A stretch of 58,947 nucleotides of DNA from Acidobacteria bacterium UBA2990 (GTDB lineage Bacteria; Acidobacteriota; Vicinamibacteria; Vicinamibacterales; UBA8438): assembly GCA_002347025.1 (NCBI GenBank), contig DEAE01000019.1, forward strand, positions 1-58,947. Reading direction: 5' to 3'. Position 1 is the stretch's first letter, and every line of letters begins with the position of its first letter. The notes below the pieces were generated by a model, which made no database searches, was not told the origin of the DNA, and saw only the letters and a program-made list of their open reading frames with translations. The translations under genes were made by a program, and so were the position numbers. Of the stretch, positions 26,838 to 35,556 are shown in pieces.

Positions 26838-28514
26838 ATGACTAGACTGAATACCGGTCTCATTGTCGTCTTTGTTGCTGCCACTGTTGCCGTGATCGTA
26901 ACGTCGTGCGCCCCGGTGGTCGAGCCGGCGGTGGATTTTGAGGTGGTAGAGGCGACCATTCCTGAAATGCAGCTGGCGATGGAGGTCGGACGCATTACCT
27001 CTCGGGATTTAGTCGAAGCGCACTTGTTACGCATTGCCAGGTACGAAGAGCGTGTAAACGCCGCGATTGCGATTAATGCCAACGCGCTCGAAGATGCGGA
27101 CCAACTGGACCGAGAACGGGCCGAAGGCCGTGTGAGAGGTCCGCTTCACGGTATACCTGTTGCACTGAAAGACAACATTCACACGACGGATATGCCGACA
27201 ACTGGAGGGGCCTTGGTGTTTGAGGGTTTTGTACCGCCGTATGAAGCCACACTGACGACCAATTTGCGAGAATCTGGTGCCATTATTCTTGCTAAGACGG
27301 TTATGACTGAGCTTGCGAATTTCACTGGGCGTGGGATGCCTGGCAATTATAGTGCGGTCGGGGGATTCGGTCTCAATCCCTATGATCCGCGCCGCGATCC
27401 AAGACCAGGTCGTAATGATGGACGGCCAGTTATGGGTACGGGAGGTTCGAGCTCTGGTATCGGGACTGCAGCCAGTTTCTGGGCGGCCAACGTGGGAACT
27501 GAAACGTCTGGCTCCATCCTATCCCCGTCCAATGCAAATATGCTTGTTGGAATCAAACCTACGGTAGGCCGAGTGAGTCGATGGGGGGTGATCCCCATCA
27601 CAGCCGACCAGGATACGGCTGGTCCAATGGCCCGAACCGTGACTGATGCTGCACTCATGCTTGGCGCTCTTGAGGGGATGGGGCCCGATCCGAATGATAC
27701 GGCGACTTCGCGTTGCCAAGTGCCGGAGAATGGTGACTATACGGCCTTTCTCCAGGCTGAGGGTCTGCAGGGCGCTCGTATCGGGGTTCCGCGAGCGCTG
27801 TACTACGACCCAGTTGCTGTTCCTGGTTCTGATGAACTACAAGAGAGGCTCTCAGGGCCCGGCCGGATCTTGATGGCTGAGGTTATCCAAATCCTCACCC
27901 AGCAGGGTGCCACGATTGTCGATCCGGCTGATATCCCGAGTGTCACCGATTCTGAGGCTGACAACAATTTGCTGGCGAATGGAAATGAGAGTAGTGTGTT
28001 GTCGTATGGGATGAAGCGAGATTTCAATGACTGGCTAGAGACGCTGGGTGATTCGGGTCCAGTCGGGACATTGACAGAACTTCGGGAATGGAATCTAGCG
28101 CACGAGCTGGCAGGTGCCCTCAAGTATGGCCAAGCCAGACTCGACGGTGCGGATGAGCTCGATCTTGAGGAGGACCTGGATAGGTACGAAAGTGATCGAG
28201 CTCGTGATCTTCGTCTCAACGGCGAACACGGGATCGATGAGGTCATGATGGAGCTGCAATTGGACGCGCTTTTGTTTCCTGGTTCCAGTGGTGCCGGAAT
28301 TTCGGCAAGGCCTGGCTACCCGACAGTGATTGTGCCGTTTGGGTTCATTGACACTGAACCCGATCCCCAGATGCCGGCCGGATTTGATTCGAAGCCGAGA
28401 CCTTTTGGAGTGAGCTTTGCGGGAATGGCGTGCAGTGAACCCCGGTTACTTCAACTGGCGTATGCGTTCGAGCAAGCGACGATGCGTCGGGTGTCCCCTC
28501 CAAATATGCCTTAG
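26838..28514 (+). CDS. Lipoprotein amidase (amidase signature family)
   Basis: The 558-residue protein has a lipobox V-T-S-C (Cys24). The amidase-signature catalytic set is complete: Lys111 in V-A-L-K-D-N-I-H-T, the cis-Ser in G-T-G-G-S-S-S-G (204) and the nucleophile Ser226 in V-G-T-E-T-S-G-S-I-L-S-P. The chain then runs through G-I-K-P-T-V-G-R-V-S-R and D-T-A-G-P-M-A-R-T, both family blocks. It would hydrolyse amide bonds of small molecules or peptides at the cell envelope. GAGAGGA precedes the ATG. It is divergent from the flavoprotein gene, so coordinated use of amides and amino acids is possible but speculative. Confidence 0.9.
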   Translation: MTRLNTGLIVVFVAATVAVIVTSCAPVVEPAVDFEVVEATIPEMQLAMEVGRITSRDLVEAHLLRIARYEERVNAAIAINANALEDADQLDRERAEGRVRGPLHGIPVALKDNIHTTDMPTTGGALVFEGFVPPYEATLTTNLRESGAIILAKTVMTELANFTGRGMPGNYSAVGGFGLNPYDPRRDPRPGRNDGRPVMGTGGSSSGIGTAASFWAANVGTETSGSILSPSNANMLVGIKPTVGRVSRWGVIPITADQDTAGPMARTVTDAALMLGALEGMGPDPNDTATSRCQVPENGDYTAFLQAEGLQGARIGVPRALYYDPVAVPGSDELQERLSGPGRILMAEVIQILTQQGATIVDPADIPSVTDSEADNNLLANGNESSVLSYGMKRDFNDWLETLGDSGPVGTLTELREWNLAHELAGALKYGQARLDGADELDLEEDLDRYESDRARDLRLNGEHGIDEVMMELQLDALLFPGSSGAGISARPGYPTVIVPFGFIDTEPDPQMPAGFDSKPRPFGVSFAGMACSEPRLLQLAYAFEQATMRRVSPPNMP

Positions 28515-28548
28515 TGGGACCGTGGCGATTGAACTCATATTCAGTGGT

Positions 28549-29438
28549 TCAGCGGGTTGTGAAAGATTCACCTGCTAATTTCTCTAAGTTACGACTTACT
28601 TCGAGAATGCCGGGCAACCCATCGTTTCCTTGGTGGCACGGATATTCATAGAGTGGCCCCTCGACGTTTGAGGGGTATTTGGAGGGTCCAGGGTTGAGTG
28701 AATACCGTCGGGTCGTCGATAGTGAATTCGTAGCTAATTGTGCCGTCTTCCTGTGGGGTCAATCTTTCAACCAAGTGAAGATTGTCGCTCCACCCGAAAC
28801 GAAGTGTTCCTAGTGTTCCCGTGAAGTTTGTTGTCTCGACAACCAGGGTGGTGTTCTCCCAGTGACCACGTGCATCCCCATAGAGCAATCCGATCTTCGG
28901 ATCGATCTGTGGCTGGCGGTTAAGGGGAATGATTCTCGCATCATGAATCATCTCAGAATAGATGACCACATGGTCGGGGGTCTGGAATATTTGGTAGAAA
29001 GTGTTGTAGAGGGTCGGATTCCTTGGAAAAGAACTTCGGCTAATGCCTCGCTCGGTAATACCTCGCTGTTGGTAGCTCTCTGTGCCTCTTGGACGACCTC
29101 TTTGGCCCAAGCGACGAGCTCTGAAGGCTGGGCCGATGAAAGGGATCCTGCCGTCGACCGGGTCTACAATTAGCGAAGTTCGGCCCGCAATCAATCTAAA
29201 TCCACGGTCCTCATCGTAATCGCCTTCAATAGCCCTCCTGTCGTTGAATTCTTGCTCAAATTGTTGTGCCTCGTCTTCTGTCAGGACAGGTGTATCTAGG
29301 AGTTCGAGAGGACGTTCAAGTGGGGTGATGGTTCGATAGTCCCAATAGCCCCCCAGATTAGGGTGCTAGTCTAGCTTGGCCCCATGCCGATTCAGACGTG
29401 GCAATCAGGGCGACGGCCAACAGCAGTCCTCTTTTCAC
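28549..29438 (-). pseudogene. PDLQG/CHEGN-family gene, decayed copy
   Basis: The GTG at 29438 follows GGGAGAA and encodes a signal peptide (K-R-G-L-L-L-A-V-A-L-I-A-T). The frame then breaks: H-P-N-L-G-G-Y-W-D-Y and T-I-T-P-L-E-R-P lie in another frame. From there it is open through T-S-L-I-V-D-P-V-D-G-R-I-P, I-F-Q-T-P-D-H-V-V-I and G-D-A-R-G-H-W-E-N-T-T-L-V-V-E-T to 28646. A second shift puts the terminal block L-Y-E-Y-P-C-H-Q-G-N-D-G in yet another frame, ending at 28549. The conserved D-R-C has become E-R-G and CHEGNYG has become CHQGNDG, so both conserved sites are also eroded. It is clearly a dead paralogue. Confidence 0.85.
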
Positions 29439-29585
29439 AATTTCTCCCGCTTGTGGGTGGCGCTTAGTGCTCGGTGATCCTCCTCCAGGATACAGAAATA
29501 ATTGAATTTGGATGAGTTATTGTAATTTGCTGTATTTACGAGTCGAGTATGGCCAATTCCATGGGCACTGGGGAAGGAACGGACT

Positions 29586-30059
29586 ATGAAAATCAGCGTG
29601 TGGTTCACGATGTGTGTTGTTCTGTTGGTGTCGGTTGGTGTTGTCGACCTATTTGCTCAGTCTGGTACCACCGGTGGTGGGACCATTACCTTCGGGCGGA
29701 GTTCCGGGAGGGCGGTCGTCGGATTGCCTGACGGACGTCAGCTGATACGCACTAGTAACAGTGGAATCAATCTGGCTGATGGTGGTGGGCCGTTTCATTT
29801 GAACACCCAAGATTGTCGGGGGACTATCGTGATGGTGGACGGGGGTGTTCGCAATTACGGCTACTGCGATAGCGTGGACGCCGACGGAGATGTCTGGTGG
29901 TTGTCCTACACCAACGATTTAGACTCAGGAACTTTTCAGATTCTCGGAGGTACCGGAAAATTCGCTGGTATTGAGGGGGGAGGCACTACCAGAGTCTTAG
30001 GCAATTATGATGATGGTCGTCTCGTGCTTCGTTGGGACGGTAACTGGCAGATGCAATGA
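29586..30059 (+). CDS. Small secreted beta-barrel-like protein
   Basis: The 157-residue product has AAGGA before the ATG and a signal peptide ending L-F-A-Q. It is almost all beta: T-G-G-G-T-I-T-F-G-R-S-S-G-R, V-W-W-L-S-Y-T-N-D-L, then G-T-F-Q-I-L-G-G-T-G-K-F-A-G-I-E-G-G-G-T-T. The G-T-G-K-F-x-G-I-x-G-x-G strand is typical of allene-oxide-cyclase/dirigent-like eight-stranded barrels. Two Cys (D-C-R-G and Y-G-Y-C-D) could form a disulfide. No catalytic role can be assigned. It is convergent with the DUF3500 gene across a strong hairpin. Confidence 0.65.
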   Translation: MKISVWFTMCVVLLVSVGVVDLFAQSGTTGGGTITFGRSSGRAVVGLPDGRQLIRTSNSGINLADGGGPFHLNTQDCRGTIVMVDGGVRNYGYCDSVDADGDVWWLSYTNDLDSGTFQILGGTGKFAGIEGGGTTRVLGNYDDGRLVLRWDGNWQMQ

Positions 30060-30189
30060 ATGCTTCGAAAGCGGAATCTTCTAGGGAACTGAGCGTAGCC
30101 TCTTTCTGTATGACTTAGGGAATCTGCGTCTCAAAAGTGCTGTAGTTGTTGGCTCCGAGGGAGGACAAACCAGCCATGGCACCACTGCG

Positions 30190-30220
30190 ACGGCCGGTTC
30201 TCTATTGAGGAACCGGCCGT
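30190..30220. terminator. Bidirectional hairpin between convergent genes
   Basis: ACGGCCGGTTC (30190-30200) and GAACCGGCCGT (30210-30220) form a perfect 11-bp stem with a nine-base loop, followed by TTTCG on the + strand. It lies between the 3' ends of the genes at 29586 (+) and 30262 (-) and probably ends both transcripts. Confidence 0.7.
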
Positions 30221-30261
30221 TTCGTGCATACGAGGGGGCTCATCCAGTCGGTCAGGAACGC

Positions 30262-31305
30262 TTAGTGATCGTTGCCTGCGAGATGTTCCCTTAGTAAGTC
30301 GCGCCCGAAGTCGTTGTCGAAATCCCGCCACACCGCGTGGACGTGGTTGCCTCCACCTTGGGTGCTATCGTATTCGATTAGGAAGGTTGGTCCTTGGACG
30401 CGATAGTAATGTTGATCACCGCGGTCGGTGCCCCCGGCCCAAGCGAAGCCGATGTCACCAAGACCTGCACTGTGCACCTCGGCCATTCGCTCGGCAGCGA
30501 TGTCGTCAGCCATGATTGACGTGTAGGCGTCAATGATGCCCATGAGCAGCTCACGCTGGCTATCGGTTAGTGCTGAGGCTCTAATTCCCACCGGCGAGAG
30601 TGGATCGATAGAGAGGTCGGCGCCGGTGAGGATGTCGTCGGGGGCTTCGGCGGCAACGATTGCCGTGCTTCGCTGTGATCCGTTGAGGGCCTTGACCAGC
30701 GCGCGGGCAGCCTCTTCACGTTCACGAAGGGCTCGAAGGCCAGCCTTTGGACCACTGGTTACCTGTGCTGGGTTTGAGCCGAAGAAGTTGGGCGAGGTGG
30801 CCACAGCCTTGCCGTCTAAGATGGTGAAATGTAGAGACATGTGGTGCCCCTCGACTCGCCACGCCCAAGTTCCACTTGAACCTGGCGTTCCGAAGATCGA
30901 GAAGAAGTAGAGCTCGGGACTGCGGTCGAAACGTCCGCCGCTTTCGATTTCGGCCAACACGGCCTCGAGACTCATCACTGTGGTGGCGGTCAAGTAGCCC
31001 CGCTGGCTCAGGCCGGAACTCAATAGGTCGTGAGCTCGGGACCGCTGCTCGTCAGTCATATCCCTGATCGTGACGCCATTGCGCGGGAACATTTCTGTCG
31101 GGATGAAATGGAACTTTTCTCGCTCGTCCGATCCGAGTTCAAAGGTTGCGGTAGCCCGCTGAGCTGGTGTCAGGCTGTCGAGCAACCTGGTCGCGGCGGT
31201 GGCCATATTTGAGGCGGCTCGTTCAGCGGCGACCATTGAACCAATCACGGAGAACGCAATGAGGATCAGCGCAAGAACGAGACGTGGTGTTTGCAATAAT
31301 TTCAT
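30262..31305 (-). CDS. DUF3500 family secreted protein
   Basis: The 347-residue protein follows an AGAGAGG site and has a signal anchor (L-V-L-A-L-I-L-I-A-F-S-V-I-G-S-M-V-A-A). It contains L-L-D-S-L-T-P-A-Q-R-A, W-A-W-R-V-E-G-H-H-M-S-L-H-F-T, P-N-F-F-G-S-N-P-A and the C-terminal H-V-H-A-V-W-R-D-F-D-N-D-F-G-R-D-L-L-R-E-H, all hallmarks of DUF3500. The His-rich strands suggest a metal-binding or radical site, but the function of the family is not known to me. Confidence 0.88.
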   Translation of the reverse strand: MKLLQTPRLVLALILIAFSVIGSMVAAERAASNMATAATRLLDSLTPAQRATATFELGSDEREKFHFIPTEMFPRNGVTIRDMTDEQRSRAHDLLSSGLSQRGYLTATTVMSLEAVLAEIESGGRFDRSPELYFFSIFGTPGSSGTWAWRVEGHHMSLHFTILDGKAVATSPNFFGSNPAQVTSGPKAGLRALREREEAARALVKALNGSQRSTAIVAAEAPDDILTGADLSIDPLSPVGIRASALTDSQRELLMGIIDAYTSIMADDIAAERMAEVHSAGLGDIGFAWAGGTDRGDQHYYRVQGPTFLIEYDSTQGGGNHVHAVWRDFDNDFGRDLLREHLAGNDH

Positions 31306-31473
31306 TCCGACCTCTCTTTCAGCCGCCCTGAGGATTCCAGGGTTGGTTTGATTTGGCTGCTTTTACTGTAGCCACCAAAGAATAGCTGTCGTTGGATGTG
31401 TCATCAAGCCCGTTTTGCGAAGGGGAATCTACTCAATGTTTAGTTCCACCGAATCAAGCCTAAGCATCCACAC

Positions 31474-31560
31474 TACCTATTTGGCGGAATTGGTAGGCTA
31501 AGCCTGGCAATCAGGCGATAGTTTACAGCTGCAGGACTCCGTAAAACTGGCCTGCTATTT
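31474..31560 (+). pseudogene. tRNA-Leu 5'-half relic
   Basis: TTGGCGGAATTGGTAGGC at 31481-31498 is almost identical to the D-arm of bacterial tRNA-Leu. It is followed by GCCT-GGCAATC-AGGC (31502-31516), a four-base-pair stem with a seven-base loop whose middle triplet CAA is a Leu anticodon, though the usual U before it is G. No matching T-arm or acceptor 3' strand is found, so this is a fragment. It directly abuts the 3' end of the PDLQG gene at 31555 and slightly overlaps it. Confidence 0.5.
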
Positions 31561-32586
31561 CTGTCTGCTCTGGGCAGCCTGGTCAGCGGCTTGCTGTTCT
31601 GCGAGCCGCGCCCCAGCTAAAGTATTGTAGAGCCCATAATTCCCCTCGTGGCAGGCGTGCTCGAACAACGGGCCAATACTCTTCCGCATGGGCATTTCTG
31701 CAGTCCACGGCTGGTCCCAGGTCGTCTTGTCTTCGACGGTGAATCTATACAGGATTCGATCCTCGGCCACGCGGGTGAATCGTTCAGTGACCCGCATGTG
31801 TTCGCTTGATAGACCTCTGAACGGATTCTTGCCGTTGAAGTTGGTGGTCTCAACCACCAAGGTGTCGTCTTCCCAATGGCCCCGAGAGATTCCCATCCAT
31901 TGGCGAACAGCATTTGGTGAAAGGTCGCGGTCGTCCAAGGAAATAATGCGAGCATCATGAGACTCCTCGACGAGAATCATGACCCACCCTGGACCTTGAA
32001 CAATGTGTTGATTGCTGTTGTAGTTGGCATTGAGTGTTGGGGGGCCAGCGTTTCTCATTAGGCAGCGGTCGTCGAGGTCGTTGTTCTCGGCACGGTCGAA
32101 TTTGCCACCCATGGCTGCGCGCATGGCCCTACGCTCGGACAGTCTTCGCTGGCCTGAAGTGTTCAAGGGGGGAAGCTTTCCATTTTGAGGGTCTACGATC
32201 AATGAGGTGCGTAGATTCCTGGCGAAACCTGTCTGACTGCGGTCTAGTAGAAATTGACTGTTGTCGTAATGCACGTCGGCAGTGGTGCCTGGGGTGGTTT
32301 GCTCGGCTTCGCGTTGGGCTCGTGCCTGTTCGAAGCTAACTACCTCCTCCAGAGTGTAGAACTCTTTGGTGACGGTATCAGGACGCTCAAGGGGTGTGTA
32401 AGTTTGGTGGTTCCAGAAGCCCTGTAGGTCCGGGTGCCCATAGGGCGTCCGTGGTGCGGTGTAGGCAGCCTCCTCGAGACCTCCGGTGGAAGATGAGCTT
32501 TGGCCAGCGGCAAAAACTGCAAACAGGGGCCAGATCCCAATTAAAACTCCAAGAGTACTAACGAATCCACGAGACCGCTGAGTCAT
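31555..32586 (-). CDS. Secreted PDLQG/CHEGN-family protein, copy 3
   Basis: The 343-residue protein has an AAGGAGA site and a signal peptide (L-F-A-V-F-A-A-G-Q). The blocks present are H-P-D-L-Q-G-F-W-N (51-59), T-Y-T-P-L-E-R-P, T-S-L-I-V-D-P-Q-N-G-K-L-P, D-D-R-C-L-M-R, I-V-Q-G-P-G-W-V-M-I, H-D-A-R-I-I-S-L-D, G-I-S-R-G-H-W-E-D-D-T-L-V-V-E-T-T-N-F, V-T-E-R-F and H-A-C-H-E-G-N-Y-G-L. All conserved positions are kept. It lies 86 bases downstream of the DinB gene on the same strand and may be cotranscribed with it. The function is unknown. Confidence 0.88.
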   Translation of the reverse strand: MTQRSRGFVSTLGVLIGIWPLFAVFAAGQSSSSTGGLEEAAYTAPRTPYGHPDLQGFWNHQTYTPLERPDTVTKEFYTLEEVVSFEQARAQREAEQTTPGTTADVHYDNSQFLLDRSQTGFARNLRTSLIVDPQNGKLPPLNTSGQRRLSERRAMRAAMGGKFDRAENNDLDDRCLMRNAGPPTLNANYNSNQHIVQGPGWVMILVEESHDARIISLDDRDLSPNAVRQWMGISRGHWEDDTLVVETTNFNGKNPFRGLSSEHMRVTERFTRVAEDRILYRFTVEDKTTWDQPWTAEMPMRKSIGPLFEHACHEGNYGLYNTLAGARLAEQQAADQAAQSRQK

Positions 32587-32672
32587 GTGATTCTCCTTTG
32601 AATCGCTTGTTTCCTCTGGTGCGGTGGGCGTTAACTCTGACCGCTCCCTATCAGAATATCCTTCTTGTTGGT

Positions 32673-33161
32673 TTAGAACTCAGCTGGGGGAAGGTTCATA
32701 GCACGACGCCAACAAGCTAATTGACCGATTTGGTCCCCTTCATGAGCCGTCATGATGTACCCAAGGAAGTTGCCAATCGTGGGGAAATGATCACGCAAAA
32801 ATTCGTCCGTGCATTCTTGCGAAAATAGGGATTGGGGGGCTCTACCAATCGCTCCGGCTACCCGTTCGTGTTGGGCTTTCAATGCCGTTAGGAGTTCTGT
32901 TGTTGATGGGTAGGTCGAACCATCACTGCTGATGGTGGCGCCTGGCATGAAAAGGTCTGCCCACGCGGGTGCGAAAGTGGACTCAAGGCCAAGAAATCCT
33001 GCCGCATAGTTGGAGCCGAACGCCAAGTGTCCGATCGTCCACCTCGGATGATTGAGGAGTCCATGTGGCTGCTGTACTGCTTGATCGTCGGACAGGTCGG
33101 CCACTAGGTGATTGATGTGGTCGAGGTTGAAGCGGTACGTAAAAAGAACTTGATCCAGCAT
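32673..33161 (-). CDS. DinB-like four-helix-bundle protein
   Basis: The 162-residue cytoplasmic protein has the DinB layout: an N-terminal helix (Y-R-F-N-L-D-H-I-N-H-L-V), H-P-R-W-T-I-G-H-L-A (His45 as first metal ligand) and H-E-G-D-Q-I-G-Q-L near residue 140. In DinB/YfiT metal enzymes the last motif is HExxH(x)GQ; here the second His is Gln, so metal binding may be weakened or altered. Family members act as thiol-dependent transferases or have no known role. It precedes a PDLQG gene on the same strand. Confidence 0.75.
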   Translation of the reverse strand: MLDQVLFTYRFNLDHINHLVADLSDDQAVQQPHGLLNHPRWTIGHLAFGSNYAAGFLGLESTFAPAWADLFMPGATISSDGSTYPSTTELLTALKAQHERVAGAIGRAPQSLFSQECTDEFLRDHFPTIGNFLGYIMTAHEGDQIGQLACWRRAMNLPPAEF

Positions 33162-33366
33162 CAGTGTTCCAATGTCGTAGTCCCAATTTAGAGTGCTGCT
33201 GTCATCCGGATTGTAATGGCAGCAGTCTAGGGCTGCAATCTCGAGCTGTGGGTTACGCGAGAGTTGAATTGGAGTCCCACAACAGAATTAGCAGAGTATC
33301 GAGTCTGAGGGTGACACCGTTTGTCGGTTCTGGCAGACTGTCATACTTCGTGAGTGCCAGATAGCG

Positions 33367-35523
33367 ATGACCCGTATGACAGAGTTCCGCGATACCCTCG
33401 TCGGCCTCACTATTGTAGCTCTGATGCTCTGGGGATCGACGACCTACACCCTGCAGCAGGAGCCAACGATCGGTTGTGCTAGTGCTGGCCGAGATGGGAC
33501 AGCGGATACTGACCTCTACTGCATAGAGTTGTTTCACCGGCCCGACTTTCCAGAGGCGTCGGGTCACGTCGAACTTGGGCGTGTTCCGTCGCCTTTTGGT
33601 ACACGGGTGTCAACGGCCGGGAACCACGAGTTTGACGTAACAATCGCTGTTGATGGTCTGCCGGATCCGTCTTCTGTTGGACCATATACCACATACGTCG
33701 CCTGGGCGACGACCCCTCTTTTAAGCCCGATGGTGAATCTTGGGTCGGTTGGCAACGGTCGGACAAGGCTTGGTCGAGTGGGGTTCGACAAGTTTCTCAT
33801 TTTGATCACGGCTGAGGTGTCGGCTGATGTCGACACCTATCAAGGTAGGCTCGTGCTCCGCGGAATTTCCGCTAGCATGCGTATGGAGCCGGAGGACCTG
33901 TTACAGCTTACGGGCATCGTCGCAAATCTAGGTCACAACGAAGCCTCGGAGTGGTCGCCCCCTCGGCCTCACCCGCTCGTTGAGATGATGCCTGGCGTCG
34001 GGGATCTGCGGCCGATAGTTACACCGTACCTACCACCGACTCCTATCGGTGGGTCAGTGTCCATGGCAAGGCCACGCGAAATTATCAGGCTTCAAGATGG
34101 CGGAACCCTCGATCTGGAGGCCGGTGTCGTGACACGCACAATTGGTGGCAGGACGTTCACGATGTTCGGGTTTAACGGTCAATACCCTGGGCCTCTGATC
34201 CGCGTTCCGGAGGACGCGACGGTCACCGTGAATGTGATCAACCAGCTCGATTTACCGACTGCGATCCACTGGCACGGTATTCGGTTGGACAATCGATACG
34301 ACGGTGTCCCCGGTGTGACGCAAAATGCCATTCAACCGGGTGATAGTTTCCAGTACCGGATCCACTTTCCGGATGCAGGGCTCTACTGGTATCACCCCCA
34401 CCATCGTGAGGACATTCAACAGGACCTTGGTTTGTATGGCAACATGCGGGTCGACTCAACTGACCCCGCCTACTACGGCCCGGCCAACTACGAAGAGACC
34501 CTAATGCTGGACGATCTGCTAACGACAGCAGACGGGTTGTCGCTATTGCCATACGGGAAGGAACGCGCGACCCACGCTCTGATGGGACGATTCGGTAATC
34601 TGCTGCTGGTCAATGGTGAGCCAGGATACCGCCTTACCGTTAAGCGAGGAGCCGTTGTTCGTTTTTTTCTGACCAACGTCTCAAACACTAGGACCTTTAA
34701 CCTCTCATTTGGAAATGCGGCCATTAAGCTGGTGGCCTCAGATGTCGGCAAGTTCGAACACGAGACTTGGGTAGACAGTGTCGTGATCGCCCCCGCAGAA
34801 CGTTACATCGTCGATGTGAGGTTCCCGGAAGCAGGCTCGATTCAGATTGTTAATAGCGTGCAGGGAATCGATCATGTGTTCGGTAATTTTTTTCCTGAGC
34901 CCATGACCCTCGGGGAAATCGTGGTGAGTGAATCGTGGGCAATACCTGATCACGCGACTAGCTTCGATGCTCTTCGCGTACATGGTGACGTGGTTGCTGA
35001 CATTGATCGGTATCGTAGCGACTTTGACCGGCCCGTGGACCGCCGTTTGCTGTTAACTCTCGCAGTGCAAGGATTGCCTTATCCTCTCGAAACGCTACTC
35101 AATCTCGATTCGAGTTTTTTTAATCCGGTGGAATGGAGCGGCACCATGCCGCGGATGAATTGGGTGACGACTGGCGACCAAGTTGAGTGGGTCCTGCGTG
35201 ATGAGGACACTGGGCGCGAGAACCTAGATATCGACTGGTCGTTCCGGATGGGCGACCGTGTGAAGATTCGATTGCGAAATGACCGGACTGCTATCCACGC
35301 GATGCAGCACCCGATCCATCTCCACGGTCAGCGGTTTCTTGTTCTCTCACAGGATGGGCTAGAAAACAACAACTTGGTGTGGAAAGACACGATGCTTTTG
35401 CCGGTAGGGTCGACTGCCGACATCTTACTTGACGTCTCAAACCCTGGCCGTTGGATGTTACATTGTCATATCGCTGAACATCTTGAATCCGGTATGAAAC
35501 TGGTATTCGATGTCAGTCCTTGA
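33367..35523 (+). CDS. Multicopper oxidase with extra N-terminal domain
   Basis: The 718-residue protein has a signal anchor (residues 9-22). Residues ~35-215 are an extra beta-rich domain (Y-V-A-W-A-T-T-P-L, F-L-I-L-I-T-A-E) not part of the usual three-cupredoxin core. The core begins near I-I-R-L-Q-D-G and holds all four copper motifs: H-W-H-G (301-304), W-Y-H-P-H-H (341-346), H-P-I-H-L-H-G (648-654) and H-C-H-I-A-E-H-L-E-S-G-M (699-710). The last supplies the type 1 copper ligands, including an axial Met. A laccase-type oxidase reducing O2 to water is expected. The amidohydrolase starts 33 bases downstream, so the pair is probably an operon. Substrate is unknown. Confidence 0.9.
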   Translation: MTRMTEFRDTLVGLTIVALMLWGSTTYTLQQEPTIGCASAGRDGTADTDLYCIELFHRPDFPEASGHVELGRVPSPFGTRVSTAGNHEFDVTIAVDGLPDPSSVGPYTTYVAWATTPLLSPMVNLGSVGNGRTRLGRVGFDKFLILITAEVSADVDTYQGRLVLRGISASMRMEPEDLLQLTGIVANLGHNEASEWSPPRPHPLVEMMPGVGDLRPIVTPYLPPTPIGGSVSMARPREIIRLQDGGTLDLEAGVVTRTIGGRTFTMFGFNGQYPGPLIRVPEDATVTVNVINQLDLPTAIHWHGIRLDNRYDGVPGVTQNAIQPGDSFQYRIHFPDAGLYWYHPHHREDIQQDLGLYGNMRVDSTDPAYYGPANYEETLMLDDLLTTADGLSLLPYGKERATHALMGRFGNLLLVNGEPGYRLTVKRGAVVRFFLTNVSNTRTFNLSFGNAAIKLVASDVGKFEHETWVDSVVIAPAERYIVDVRFPEAGSIQIVNSVQGIDHVFGNFFPEPMTLGEIVVSESWAIPDHATSFDALRVHGDVVADIDRYRSDFDRPVDRRLLLTLAVQGLPYPLETLLNLDSSFFNPVEWSGTMPRMNWVTTGDQVEWVLRDEDTGRENLDIDWSFRMGDRVKIRLRNDRTAIHAMQHPIHLHGQRFLVLSQDGLENNNLVWKDTMLLPVGSTADILLDVSNPGRWMLHCHIAEHLESGMKLVFDVSP

Positions 35524-35556
35524 ACTGTGATTAGCTTGGGAACAAGGAGGCTCTCG

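Noticed and set aside
30190..30220. Inverted repeat as a mobile-element end
   Set aside because: Its place between two convergent genes and its compact perfect stem fit a bidirectional terminator better; no partner copy is seen.
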